Assembly (NCBI GenBank): GCA_009760855.2
Contig: WPIO01000052.1
Coordinates: forward strand, 308,001-372,000
Length of the DNA: 64,000 bases
Source of the DNA: Cristatella mucedo
Lineage: Eukaryota > Bryozoa > Phylactolaemata > Cristatellidae
Direction: 5' to 3'
In this document: positions 1-13,800 of the stretch, piece after piece
How positions within the stretch are numbered: the first letter of the stretch is position 1
How the letters are laid out: each line of letters begins with the position of its first letter
The notes under the pieces: generated by a model
Database searches by the model: none
Told to the model about the DNA's origin: nothing
Seen by the model: the letters and a program-made list of their open reading frames with translations, nothing else
Program-made: the position numbers and the translations under genes

Positions 1-345
1 TAACCCAGGTACTAAGTCCTGTCTTTTACAATTCGCATGATTACGTTTGAAATTCTATAATAAAGGGATTTAATCATTTTCATGACTTAGAGCCGTTTGT
101 CGATTAGGTTGGGTAAGGAATGCTGCTTAGAATGAAGATAGCCGAAGTGTGAGGGTCAAACTTAAGGGTAGAGCTGTCTAATGTCCATCGTTCAGGTAAA
201 CAAAATTTTAAGTGCTGAAAAAAGATTCAATTGGCTGTGGGGTGAGCAAAGTAAGCATTACCTGCCAAAGAATAAATTGTCGTCAGCCCGTTGAAGCATT
301 ATGTCTCCGAAGTGGTGCACATGCAGCTTCGAAATTAAATTACAG

Positions 346-525
346 GTTTCAAAGACGAAGTAATAAAGAAGGCTTACACGTCCGTGTTGAAGTGTTTGGT
401 GCTGTGCTGTGCCACTGTGTCCATGTGTCCAGCTGCTCTCGGGCCACTGCTGGCAGGTCGCTTGCTGCCCCTGTATGGGGCATCGACATTGATCGACCAT
501 CTTCTCGAGGACATATACAGCAAAG
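346..525 (+). CDS. Exon a: helical linker before the WD40 region
   Basis: The acceptor AATTACAG is at 345 and the donor GTAAGTT at 526. It begins with two bases of a split codon and ends one base into a codon. The product has the core PAALGPLLAGRLLPLY followed by acidic LLEDIYSK, which resembles the helical repeat that links NACHT to WD40 in NWD1/TEP1 proteins. Earlier exons lie left of the window. Confidence 0.6.
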
Positions 526-1810
526 GTAAGTTAATACCGGTATTGGCTCTTTCGTACATATGTATGTGTGTGCTTCCTGCTGTTTTAATCAAGCACTCAC
601 CAGGTTTAAAAGTTCGACTTTAGTTTCCTCCTTTCAGCATGCCAGAGCAGCTGTGTTGTTGTCACTACCCTAACCAATGCACAAGAAAACTATCGCAGTC
701 TCTGCTTAGGTTTGCTTCATTTAAAGCTTTCGTTGGCTCTTGCCCATCACAATTTTCTGCTAGCTATACGAGGCAATTCTTCGACTGCAAAAAAAGGGGA
801 AAATATGGCTGTTTAATAACATTCCTGTCATCGGCTGCCTTTCCAGATGACTTGCTAGCAGTGGCATGCCATGTTTGAGCTGGGACTTAGCTGCAAGCTC
901 ACCTTACGACAGAAGCATTTTTCGTGGACCCCTTGTTTTGGCGGTCAGCCAACTTCCTTGAAATACCTTTGGGTATTTCGCTGGTATCTTTGTTCCGAGG
1001 GTGCATGAGCTGCCTTTATCCTATTCAACAAAAGACCTGCTTATCATATGGTGTGATGTCACCATTAGACACAACCTACCCACAGGCTCTTCTTCAACAG
1101 CTCAATACGAGCCTCTCTGCATCCTGTGTCTGCCCTATCGGCCATCAAATCTAAGAAGCCGAAGTTTAATATGCCGATAACCACTCATTCTGGTAGCAGC
1201 TACCGCATCGTGGCTCAGTATGAAGTAAATAGCAGGCTGTTTGCTGTTATTTGGGTTTCCCTCAAATCTACTGGAACCCTTACTGCTACTTTAGCTAACT
1301 CTGCTTAGCCTGAGCATCACTTAATAGGCCTGGCACCATTAAAACTTTCTGTTCTGGTGTTAGACCACCAGTTACTTCACATTTACCTAGACCTTCAGTC
1401 GCAATTGGTCTGCCATTGACAATAATGCTCACCATAGCCCAGATCCTTCCAATCGGCCTCTTGCAGGTATCTGACAGCCTCTGAAACTCGGCCTGCCAAA
1501 TGTCAGCTCACTAATAACCACGTGGTTACTTATATGCGACCAGATTGTCCAGGATAAACTTGATGGATTTCTTCTGACCGAAATATTGACTATGCCCTTA
1601 TTTGGTTGCTGCATATCTGAGACCAAGGCACCTGGGCTCTTATTCTTTTAGATAAAGGGGTCTGTCAATGTGGCTGATTGGTAGCTATAATTGCTTCTTT
1701 AAAAGCTTGGTGTTAGACGTGTAGATATGCATTTTTTAAACAGGCCATTCTCTGAATCAGTTGCCGTCAGATCCCATCAAAGACATCGTCTCTCACAGCA
1801 TAAATCGACC

Positions 1811-1899
<89 letters not shown>

Positions 1900-4800
1900 G
1901 ATGTCTAACCTTATTTATGGACGGATTTTCGAAAATAACAGGTGGCTATCCTGTATTGACCTCGGGAGACTTTCGGCTTGGTCCAAATATTTATGTGAGT
2001 CAATTCAGCTGACAAGTACTGTAAATCATTATCACTAATGAAGTCTAATCCTCTGACCTAGTTGTGTGCCCTCTTACCATTTTGGATCATTTCGCAATCT
2101 ATCTTTTCTATCTTGTGCCAGGGCGATGTCAAGCTTGTCTAGCGATGCAACCTAAAAAGCATTGACGCCGGGAAATTTTATGAATCAGTCTCTGGCATAC
2201 GTTTTCTTGATCTGCACCCATCTCAACAGAGCCTCCATAGCCTCATTGATGCAAACTCAGAAGCTTAGCAGTGCTCTCGATGACTGTGCTTCCTAGAATT
2301 CCGTCCATTGAGATTCCTTTTGATTTGCCAAAAAATTCTAAAGGCTGCGTCATGTTAAGCAAAGGCTTGAACACATCTGCAAGAAGTCTGGGTCAGACGC
2401 CGATCTAGCCAGTTTCAAAGACTTCTACCATGTCTACACCCGGAGGTTTGGAAAAGCCGAGGCTTATTTTCCCTCAAAAACTGAAGTTCTGTCAGTTCGA
2501 CCCAAAAATATTTGTACAATAGTGAATCGTTTAATTCTGAGCTGCCTCACTACCCGGATAATTAATGTTCGGTCTATAAGTTCTTGATTACTTCATTAGT
2601 AAAATTACAGGCACTTTTGCCTTTATATAATAACCTGATTAAAGCAAGTGTAGATTGGCAGACCTCCCTTAAGAATTTTTCCGAGGTTTCTGCTGAAAAA
2701 TTGGCTACCTAAGGTCTAGTAAAATGAGCCAAGCTTTTCCAGACTCAGTACCATGCCCTCGGTGATCTTCACTGGAAAAGAAAACGTAAGGCGACCAGTA
2801 GTGGGAGTTGTCCCCCAAAATGACCTCTAATAGTGCTAGTTGTCCCCCCCAAAAGCACATTTATTAATATCGTACGAAGACCAGTAAACTGAATGGCATG
2901 AACATTGGCACGAAGAACACTGGTAGCATTAGCTATCGTTTGATGTGATATAGCTGGTTTTGACCTTCAAGGTCACGTATAGCACTGCAGCTCATTTGCA
3001 GCTCCACATTTTCCTGATTATAAAAGCCATTGTAGAATTATGGCAAGCTGCAGCAAATGTATAAAGCGCCTAGAAAGAGATTGAGTTCTCCGAGGGCGCT
3101 TTATCAAGTGCATTATTATTATCATTATAATGAAAGAGCAAGACACTCGACTACACACTCCCCCCACAAAAAATTAAAAAAAAAATCGATATCTGTTGAT
3201 CGCCATCACGAACACAGCCCACGGACACTTTTGACAGGCGCATTATATGCATACACACCCATCATGCATAGATGCACAGGGGGGAACGTGGAGACAGGTT
3301 AGCTCCACCTATATTCCAAATTTCACACAGATCGGCCTAGTATCGACCAAGTTATACAATTTGCTAGGTACCAAGTACTACTGCTGTGACAGCACTCAGA
3401 GAAGCCAACTTAAGCTGCCAAAGCATGTAGGTGACGAATGACAATATTGTTACTATATTTGTCGTCATACAACATGGAAACACATACTTACGAGCATGTA
3501 TTTCGAATTTCGCGTTGTATGAGTCACAATTAGCCTACCTGTGACATTTTTACATGTGAGTGAAAGGATGACAAAGGCTTAGCACCACAAACAGCCGGTT
3601 TTGACCAAAAAAAGTCTATCTACCGAGGTCCAATATGCATGCGAGAAGGCTGGAATGATTAACTACAATCAATCATATATGCCAAAGTTTTAAGGTGATC
3701 GGATCATTATTTTAGGAGATATGATATAAATGACAGCAGGCATTGGACTGTCGTTTGCAGATAAACTTGAGAACTCCAAGCTATAGCCAAAGAGGCAGCA
3801 CTAGGTAACGCTATCATCGCGCGAAAAATTCAATAAATAGATAAATATGGATCTTAGGAATAGGTCAACCTAACAAGATCCTTATACAGCCTAAGCAGAT
3901 CATATCCGCGATAGGTCTCATAGCACGTGTCGTCAATCCAGGCTACAGCCGGGCGGCTCACCAGCACTCGTCAATACAAATATCCAACTATTAACGACAT
4001 AAATGAGAATTTGAAACCACCTAAATTTCCTTAAATAGAAATGAATCAACATTTTCAGACTGGCTTCCAGTATACGACGCGCTAGTTCCATGCAAGTCAC
4101 CAAGCTGACCGGCCGACGAACAAATGACCGTTTGCTGGCGTCGCCTCGTGCATTATGGCGGCTACAGGAACTGGATCAGCTGTCCCAGGATTCATGCCGT
4201 ACCATGATAATGGACTCCTTAGTTACGGTGGCCCCGGCAGCAGAAATTCTCAATACATTGTTCCTGATGTTCGTCTACTGGCCCAACGATAGTCACTTCC
4301 GGTTTGTGATCTCATGTAAACATACCAATGTAAACATGTTTCTGCCAAGTAAATAAGGAGTGGGCCTTGGAATGCCTTATACCGCCGGTTGCTATGGGCG
4401 GGGCAGGAAAGCAGAGGCAGGACTAGGCACCCTGCCGATAGGGGGTTTACTCTTTTATGATCTTGTTATACTACCAGTCGGACGTGTGATCTCGAGGGGC
4501 GTGTCATTTCCGGGAAAGTTTTACGTTCTATCATTTTCCAGTTATTTTTGAGGGTCCGTTTTGGGCTGTATAGCTTGTATTCGCAGAGTTCACCAGAAAA
4601 CCTCAGTTCCGGCTCAGTTATTTTTCAAAGAAAATTATTTTGTTGAGCTCGATGTACTACTTCCAGTTTAAATAGGTCTTATATAATAATTGTATTGACC
4701 ATGTTCCAGTCATCTGACAACCGCCAAAATTTGAGCTTGCATTTGTAACTCATTTATCTTTAATACGCGAATTTCGAAAAAATTAACAATTCTTAAAAAT

Positions 4801-7800
4801 GTTCATGGGCTACCCGTTATATCAAGCGTTACGCATGAAAGTAACATTGGAAAGAAGAACCTGCCTACATGAACTTGCTGTTCAACAAGTGTTAGTGTGT
4901 CTTGGGCTCTAGCGTTGCAAAGAAAATGTTGCACGAGAATACACTTACCCTGCCCATTCTGCTATTGTTCTTCACATTTCTTGACAATGGCAGCTCACGT
5001 GCACATTGAGTTCCGGACAAGGCAAAAAGTGATGCTGTGATTGTAATGTTGATCAATCGCCACCAGCCTGTAGCCGCACATCAGGTTTGGGTGCTGGTTG
5101 TAGGCCTAGAGCACAATGCTCTCGTCGTTCGGCACAATCAGCTGGAGGGTTTTGGCAGCTACCTAGTAATTGAGTTGACCAACGATCACATTGGTCCTTG
5201 CTACTGTATCAAAGAGGTTGATTATCACAATCAACCCTACATGATGAGCGTATCCAAAAGAGCCGTCATGATAAATATGGAAAGTAAGTGGCTTCACTTC
5301 TGGCTGAGCAGCATGTCCTACTGAGTGTTGTATCTAGTGAACACAAATGCTACTTTCCATATTACTCGTCTTTAGAGTGGTGCTCTGAGGTACCTGTTTT
5401 GAATCTTCTGGCAGTAGGAATTTGGCCAGTCAATTGGTGCTGGACAACGACTGGTGCCACTGAGAGGATCTGGGCAAGACAGCAACTTGAAGGGTTCTGC
5501 GAAAAGGCTGTCACTTGGCTGCAGGGTCATTAGCAGGATGCTTTCTTTCCTGGGAGTACGGTCGTTACAATTACCTTTCTTATCTGATGACCAAACTAGC
5601 TGCCAGTAGGTGTGTTTTTCACCCCGATGCAGTCCTCAGACACATGCACCAATAAATAAAGACTACAGGGTATGCATACCTGTGGGTCAACTGCTTTGCA
5701 GCTAAGATCTATTGGTCTGTCAGCATTATACACAAGCCTTTTCTCTGCTATCTGCTATGCTGTGGTTCTGCTGCTTATTCAGTCACGTTTTTTTGCTTGC
5801 CTGCCTAAGTGAAATTTTTTTAGGGAAGCAGTTTTGATACCCATCGGCCATGCATTACTATCGCTAATAATCTCCAGCATTGGCCACTCTATTGCAATTC
5901 TAAAATTTCAACCGATCTGTAAAAGTTCAGATAAACTCATGGAATCTTCGCTGCAGCCGTTGCCTCGTGGCTGGTTTATTCGGCGATTTGTACCACATGG
6001 CCCACCGATAAACACATTTTGCTTACTTTGAATGACTTCTTGCACTATATTTCTACATGCGACAGCTCCGGGAAAGTTGGACTCATTTAAGTTCTGCAAC
6101 TAGAAAAACCCTAATTCTTTTTTATTTAACACTTGCATGGAAGGTCCTAAAATAAGTATTACAATTTTGCATACCTTACTGAGAAACTTGCCGTCTTAGA
6201 AAAGTGAGTCTTTTGTGCCGAGTTTCTTGGGCTGGAAGTAGGGAGGTGAAAAGTCCTGTTATCCTAGGCCCAAGCCAACCAGCTGAAGCTAGCCAGAGAA
6301 TTTGCACTGGGCTAGATGGGAGATTTTCTCACTTTGGCCAGGATGAATTGGAGTTGCCTCGGTTTGCACATCTGCCTTCGACCTGCAGTATATTGTGCAG
6401 GTATGTATCAGAGAGTAGCTTACTGAGACTCTGTCGTCCTCACTAATAACCTTGTGCACTTCTGCTTTTCAGGTGGAAACGTATCGTTTGGCTACACTCC
6501 ACCTCAGCTTCAGGACGGCGATCATTTTAGCCTTGTGACTGCTACGCAATCAAGCAATCCCGAGTATATCGCTGCTGCTCTGACCCAGATACCGAAAGTC
6601 TTCGTATTCTCTGGTAAGTCCGATCCGACTGCTAAGTGCCTAATACATGCTTCCTGAAACCATACCCATAAAATGTAAGGTCCCAAACACGGTTTAGTGG
6701 CTTCTGATGCCGAAAACGCTGCACTTCTATAAGTATTAGTCTTTGCAGACATGCAGCGAAAACCGGCTACACATTTGATTTAGCACCTCAAAACTCAATC
6801 TCTTTCTTGGCGCTTTACGTTTGCTTCAATGGAAGTACGATCTAGCGGTTAGTGGTTGCATGCTCAATAATCGTCAAGAATAACATATTTAGGGGTGACA
6901 TGGACAGGGTCAGCATGCAAGTATGGTTAGTGGCAGCATGCACTGTGTCAGCATGCATAAACAGATCCTAGCTGATTAAACAGCCTTTTTTGTATAGCGA
7001 CAGAAGAGCCTTTACGGCTATCACCACCGCTTGCAGTGGCAATAAAGAATCGCCCACCGCAGGAATCGAACCCACGACCTCGGGAACGAGGTCGTGAAAG
7101 CAACCACCATACCTAGTGTGCCATAATGATTGAATCATAGGGACTCACTAAATGCAGTGATAAATATTCGTGTTTTTATTTCTTTTTAAATTTGGTCAAG
7201 TTAGGAGATGTCGTGATGCAAGTCGGGAGTGAGTTCCAGGCTTTGGGAGCATACGAACTAATGGAGCAGTCTCCAAAGGATTTGAGGTTCGTACGAAATA
7301 TAGGTAAACAGCTCGATTCAAAAAAGCAGATGGTGCGATGCTTAGCCTGGTGGGAGAGTAGAACTGATAAACCAAAATATCTACAAATAAAATTTTACCG
7401 ATCTCAGCCTTGTTTACATACTAGCTTGTTGAATCTTGATAGGTTGAACCTTGGTAGATCACAGAGGAAGATGAAATGACATATACCGTGGCTGGATAAA
7501 TGCAGCCTTCAAGCCCCCTTATCTAAGTCCATGCTGTTGTGACCGAAAATGCTCCCAGGCAGAGCAAAAGCTGTGGGTCTTTGGAAGGCTGTCTCGTGCC
7601 GTTTACTTCAGGGCTCATTGGCCGGTAACCTAATATTTTCGAATGACCAGCGACACTAAAGAAGTGGCTTTAATAGCTTTGCTCTCCAATGACCTGCCAA
7701 GCGGCATTGGGAACTACAGATTCGGTGATCCGTTTGCAATGGATGAACTTCGTTTCAGTGGAACGACAGGAATGCACTGGAAGCTTCGACTGCCGAAAGG

Positions 7801-10800
7801 TCAAGGGATTCGAAGAGTTTCTCATCAGTGACATGCTGGCATTCCGAGCAAGTTATAAAGAGATGGTCGTGGTGTGGGGAGTGGGCTTGCATGGGTTCCT
7901 TCTTTACAGTCTTCAGGAGTGCGACTTGCTTCATCACTACTGCACCGGCAATCGCATATTTACGGTTTTACACACCGGAGGCAATTTTTCCGTGGTGCAG
8001 CCGGGCCATCTTCTTGGCGTCACGATTACCTACAATGGAAAAGTTACAGTAAGGCGTTGGCACGGTTGTACCCTTAGCTTTAACTTGGTTTTTCCTTCTC
8101 TACTACTTATTTGTGGTCCTGCGTTTGGGGCACTGTTCTATGTGACCGTAACTAAGTCTATATTACAAAACTCTCGTGTGTAACATCCACATAGTCTTTA
8201 TGGCTTTATTGAGTTACAGACGAAGATACATACATACATATATTGTTATGCTGTGTGCTGTTTCCGGTACAGGTGGAGACTTTAAGTGACAAGCGACACA
8301 TAGGTCTGCCCAGCAATATTTTAATCACTGCCAAGCACTTCTCCAGCGACCTACTGGCTCTGGCCACATCCGATCACAAGCTTTTAATGTGGGGCAGCAG
8401 CAAAGACTCAGAAAAATCCGGCTGCAGACTGATTCTGGATTCGCCTGCTCACTGTCTGACTTACAGAAAAGCTGTAAGCATGCTGCAGTTTGCACTTACA
8501 CCGCACGATGAAGCAGATTTCATCTTTTATGTTGTTTGATATAGATGTTGTCGGCATTTTTTTGCATTTTCTTTGCTTCTATTATTTTTATAATGAAAGA
8601 CTAACTACTGATTATTGTAGCTTGCACTGTGATTCAACAATTCTCACGGTTCCTCTTGCCATAGAGTGCAACAGTAGCTTCTTTCACATACAACGTATAG
8701 ATCAGTTGCACTTGACCGACAAAGTATTTGTATGGCCAAGGCTTAAATTCGTGCTTGTTTATACAGGGATACCGCATCTAAATTGGTCCATGCACTGTTA
8801 AATCCCGTCTTGACTTCTGCACTCACTGCCCGCTGGCCTAGCGGGATGTGCAATCAGGTGCTTACAGCTGGTGCAAAACTCTGCAGCTAGCCTCATCTGT
8901 CTTGAGCGTCTTAGTTGCCACATCCCACCACTTTTCGCCAACCTGCAGTGGCTCTCAGTTTGCAACGCATCGATTTCAAGGTTTTGTTGCTCACTTTTAA
9001 ATACTTTCATTCTATTACTCTAGCCTACCTATCAGATTTACTACCCCACCAGGCTAAGCACCATACCACCTGCTTTTCGGAATCCAACTGTTTACCCATA
9101 CTCATACGAATCTCAAATCATTTGGAGATCCTGCCTTTAGTTCGAATGCTACCAAGGCCTGGAACTTACTCCCGACTTGTGTCACAACATCTCCTGACTT
9201 GACTAATTTAAAAAAAAAACTAAAAACACATCTATTAATCAAGTCATTTAGTGGGTCCCTTTGATTCTTCCTTCATGTGCTTATGCATGCTGACACTGTG
9301 CATACTGCCACTAACCATACTCGCATGTCGACCCTGTCCTAACGGGTTATTCTTGTTGTTTATTTAGCATGCTACCACTAGCTATTTGATTGCGATCCTT
9401 TGCAACAATTGTTTGCCTAGAAAGCGATTGAGTTCTCTGAGGGTGCTATATCAAATGTATTATTATCTTCGTAGACGTCAATATCCTTGCAGTTGGCAAC
9501 GAAATCAAAATGCCTTTTGTAACTATGTCAGCTGAGTCGCCGAGCGATCACCACCAGAAAGTGGAGCATATAACCGAAGTCGTATACGTGCACAAGATGC
9601 CGGTCTTTATATGGCAACAGTCATAGGTGTCGGTTGGCTGTAGCATATCCGGCTTACAGGGAGAGCCACGATTTTAAGATGGGGCATTCGAGTGAATGGT
9701 AATAAGCAAGCCTGGCACTAGACTTTATTGGCCGATATTCAAGTGACAGGCAACAAGAAGTAGTGGAGCTGCTTCCAATGCAAGGCACCAGGTCGTGCCA
9801 GCCAGAGAAACTTCCCTAACAGAAACGAGAGGTTAGTGGTTTCATGTTATAAGGAAAGTTGACCAATGCATAATGGCCACAAAACTATGCTGGCAACGTC
9901 TTGTAGGTGTGGTAGAGCAGTCGACTTGATTTGCTGAATGTAAGTTGACGTAACTTAGTAGACGAGTCCTGTTGTCGTTTCGCGTTGCTAAATCCTCAAT
10001 CGGGTCCTCGCCAGTTGCCGAAGCACGTGTTCGTGATAGAGCAGAAAATATGGTCAGGCTCTAGGCCATTTATTTGCCATCAAAGGAGATTAAAGAGGAT
10101 GGGCATCAGGCATCCAGATGAGGTTGCCGATGGTAAGCAGAGATAAGAGCACCCACTGTGTTGAGGCTCCGAACGGCCAGGAAAAACCAGAACGTCCTTC
10201 GTTTTGACCCGAGCGGATTTGGGTCGTACTCGGCTGACCTCGAGTGAGCTGGCATCATTGATGGGTAAACAATTAAGTTGTGTACAAGTGCAGCTGGACT
10301 GACATTATAAGTGGAGCCAGGCCGTCCGGTAGCTAGTGGATGCTACAGCTGGCCTCATATTCTCTAATGACCTGACTGCTGCAGCCCTCGAAAGCAATCA
10401 AGAGCTCATATAACTCGATAGAACAAATCGATGTCGTCAATGTCGGGCATCTGTATGGGAGACAGGACGAGATTTACTAGTTTCACATTATTTGTGGTCG
10501 GCTTTTAGGAGTGACCGAAACAGCCATTTTCAGACATGAGGGTAATTCACTACTATCCATCGAATTATTGGTCATGGTCAGCATCAACCTCCATGGGCGA
10601 TCTGTTACCACGGGATCTTGAGGACAAGTGGTCTTTTTCATTCTGGGATACAAGTTTAGCAACGAGTTCAATGAATCCAGACGTGATGGAGAAGAACAGA
10701 GAGCAGGCTGATTTGGATTTAATGGCTGGGGTGGCAATGAGTGGATGGAGTCCCTAATCCATTGTTTCTTACTTGCAAATTTTGGATTAGCACTTTCCAT

Positions 10801-13800
10801 TGGGATCACATGATGTAGTGTCTCTGAGTGAGCAGTTGAGGTGATAGTCGATTTTTCAGGTTATTGGTATATAATTTGACTATTTCCCAGTAAATTTTTG
10901 TATATCTGTTCTTCTTTAGTTCAGTAACGACTAATCATGTCAAGCGTGATCATAATCTAACCGATTTAGCTTGCATGAATTTCACTGCTGTGCTTTTACT
11001 GAAGTCGGAGAGCCAGCGAGCAGGCTGTGCTTTGCATGCAATTCTAAAACCTCAGTTGGAGTAAAACATGCAAAAGCGTCGGCAGAATTTTGAATGTTCA
11101 AAAATGGAGTAAAATATTTCACATTTGCTATCAAAAGTCGGCTTTAAAGTCATTTAGGATGTCGGAAGGGTGTGTGTCCAGCATTTTTCCACGAAGCTGA
11201 AAACGTTTGAGGAGTATGGCTTATGCTAAAGGCCTACCCTTCAAAATCCATTCAGAAAGGGTCTTAAGCTCCTTTGAATGTAATGATATTGCAACTTTTT
11301 TTATTTTAATCATTCAATTTAACTTCCATTTTTACTCTCAAGACTTGTCAAAGTCAGTGGCAAGGTGCTCAACGATCACCACATAGAAATATCTTTCCAG
11401 GCTCGGTAAAAAAAAAAGTCTTCGCACAATTCGGAGATTCCTATGCAGCATGGTGTATCGATTGGCAGACTGCTGTAGACCTTCGTAAATGGAAAGATGT
11501 CTGGAGCAACTTTTAAAACGGCGGTTCACCTGAAAATGCACCGTGTTAAGTGCAGGCTTGAACGTCCTTTTAAGAAATCGGGTCCTGATGCAGATCTAGT
11601 CAATTTCAGATTTTCTTCGAGTTTACACCAGGAAGCTTAGAAAAGTCGGGCTTCTTTTCTCACTCAAAAACTGAAATCCTACCAGTTGAACCCAAAACAG
11701 ATTTATAATATGGTAAACAGTTTTCTTTCCAATGCTGAGTGGTCTGACTCCATAGATATTCACGGCTCAGCCGAATAGTTTTTAGCCTTCTTTACTGAAA
11801 AAATTGTGCACGTTCGCGCCTCCATAAAGCCCCCTCCAGTTAATGCACTTGCGGAATCGCAACCTGTGACCTGCCCTAAAAGATTTTCTGAGGTTTCTGC
11901 ATGCGATGTGGCTACCTTAATAAGGTTTAGTAAAAAGAGCTTGTCTCCTGAAGACTGGCAGACCAACTTACCCCTGCCATAACCGAGACTGTTAGTGCTT
12001 CTTTGGAAAAAGGGGTCGTACCCAAGTCCTTCAAATTGTCAAGCGTTAGACCTATACTTAAAAAGCTGGGATTAGATACCGAGGTCCGTGCAAACTATCG
12101 CCCACTTCCTCTACTTCCATTTTGTCAAAGACTCTTGAAAAATTATCATTAAGCAGCTGGTTGCATATATTGAAAATATTGAAATGTCAAAAACGTTTCA
12201 ATCGGAGTTCAAGAGGCAGCACTCCACTGAAACTGCTCTCCTTCGTGTTAACAATGATACCCTATGCGGCAATTATGACAGGACTGTCACTACCTAGCTC
12301 TACTAGATCCATCAGCTGCCTTTGACACCAGTGATCACGATGTTGTACTTGAATGGTTGCTTACAGCGATCGGTCTGGCAGACTAGGTTCTGGCTCGGTT
12401 TAAATCGTACTTGTCTGACCGTGTTCAATCCGTGTCATGTGGGGGTCAGGTCTCATCCACCAGACCAGTGGAGTATTTCAAGAGTCAGTCCTCTGTCCAT
12501 AGCTATTCTCCATTCGTACTCGACCTCTAGGAAAGTGATTCGGGCCTAAGGAATACGATATCACTTTCATGCTGACCATGCGCAGCTGTATTTGTCATTT
12601 AAACCGTTGGAATCTGCTGCAGCAACTTATAAACTGGACACTTTCCTTGTCGACATTCGATCCTGGATGTGGGAAAATCTCTTGAAAGTATATGACGAAA
12701 GAACTGAACTACTGCTCATAGAACACCTTAAGCTTGTGGTTGGATTAGAATGCTTTGCTCTCGTAGCAGGTGATGCTATTGTGCGACCATCACCATGTGC
12801 TCGAAATTTAGTTGTCGTTTTTGATAGCTGCCTAAATTTTAAACGGTTTATTCAGAAGAATCCTTCTACAGCTTGCCATCACTTCTGATCGCTATCTAAC
12901 ATTAGAAGTTGTCTTCCACGGCGGTTTGCAAAACATTAACTAGCTCCATTGTTCTGTCTCGGCTTGATTATTGTAATTCTCTTTTGGCTGGGCTACCAAA
13001 AAAAGCAAATAGGCCACTGCAAATTGCTATGAATATAGCTGCAAGGCTAGTTTACAAATCCCAGAGGTTTGACCATGTATCTCCTTTGCTAAATCAGCTA
13101 GGATGGCTGCCGATTGATCAACGGATACAGAGCAAACTTCTTAAGCTGACCCATAAGGCCTGCCACGGCTTAGCTCCTCCATACCTAGCTGAACTGCTGT
13201 ACCAGTTTCAGCCTCCTCATTCACTCTGGTAATTTATGGACAATAAATTACCTGCTCTATTTCCTAGCTCAAAGACCTTTGACGACAGAAGCTTTAGATC
13301 TGCAGGTCCTAGACTGTGAAACTTGCTTCCACAATTTTTATGCAACGACAACTACTCTCCTGCTGCCGGCTATGACACGTCCTTTCCAGCGGTCCTGAAC
13401 TGCTACTTCGATGCTACTCACTACCTCATATACTCTCCTGACTATGCTATGCTTCCCTCCTGTTTTTTTGCATGAGATCAAGTCTGTTGTCTACCGAATG
13501 CGTTCCGAAAGCTGCTTAGGCTGTGAGTTCACCATACAAAACTCTCCTAGGTAGCACCCATATAGTCTTTATGGCTTTGTGGAGTTACAGACGGAGATAC
13601 ATTACATTACATTTCAAAAGCCTGTCCGAATGATACAGCCTTCTGGAAATCGATGCTGATCATGCATACCAATAATGAGCCTGTCTAGCAGCCTCTGTAG
13701 CCCCTGTAAAATAAATTATAGTAGCCCTACCATCATCCTATGGTTGTTTTGCTGTCAATGGCCAGAAGACTGATAGTGCTTGTTCTTAAGCAGCTGAGTC

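Noticed and set aside
1727-2038. 103-codon open frame rich in Ser-Leu.
   Set aside because: It is a translation of the CT microsatellite.
7643-7831. Open frame that could be part of the WD40 exon and would imply a frameshift near 7798.
   Set aside because: An acceptor at 7758 (CTTCGTTTCAG) gives exon 7759-8048 in the other frame, with phases matching both neighbours, so no frameshift is needed.
10483-10809. 108-codon - strand open frame in an intron.
   Set aside because: No domain, no splice context and no similarity to anything else in the window; within chance expectation for this length of DNA.
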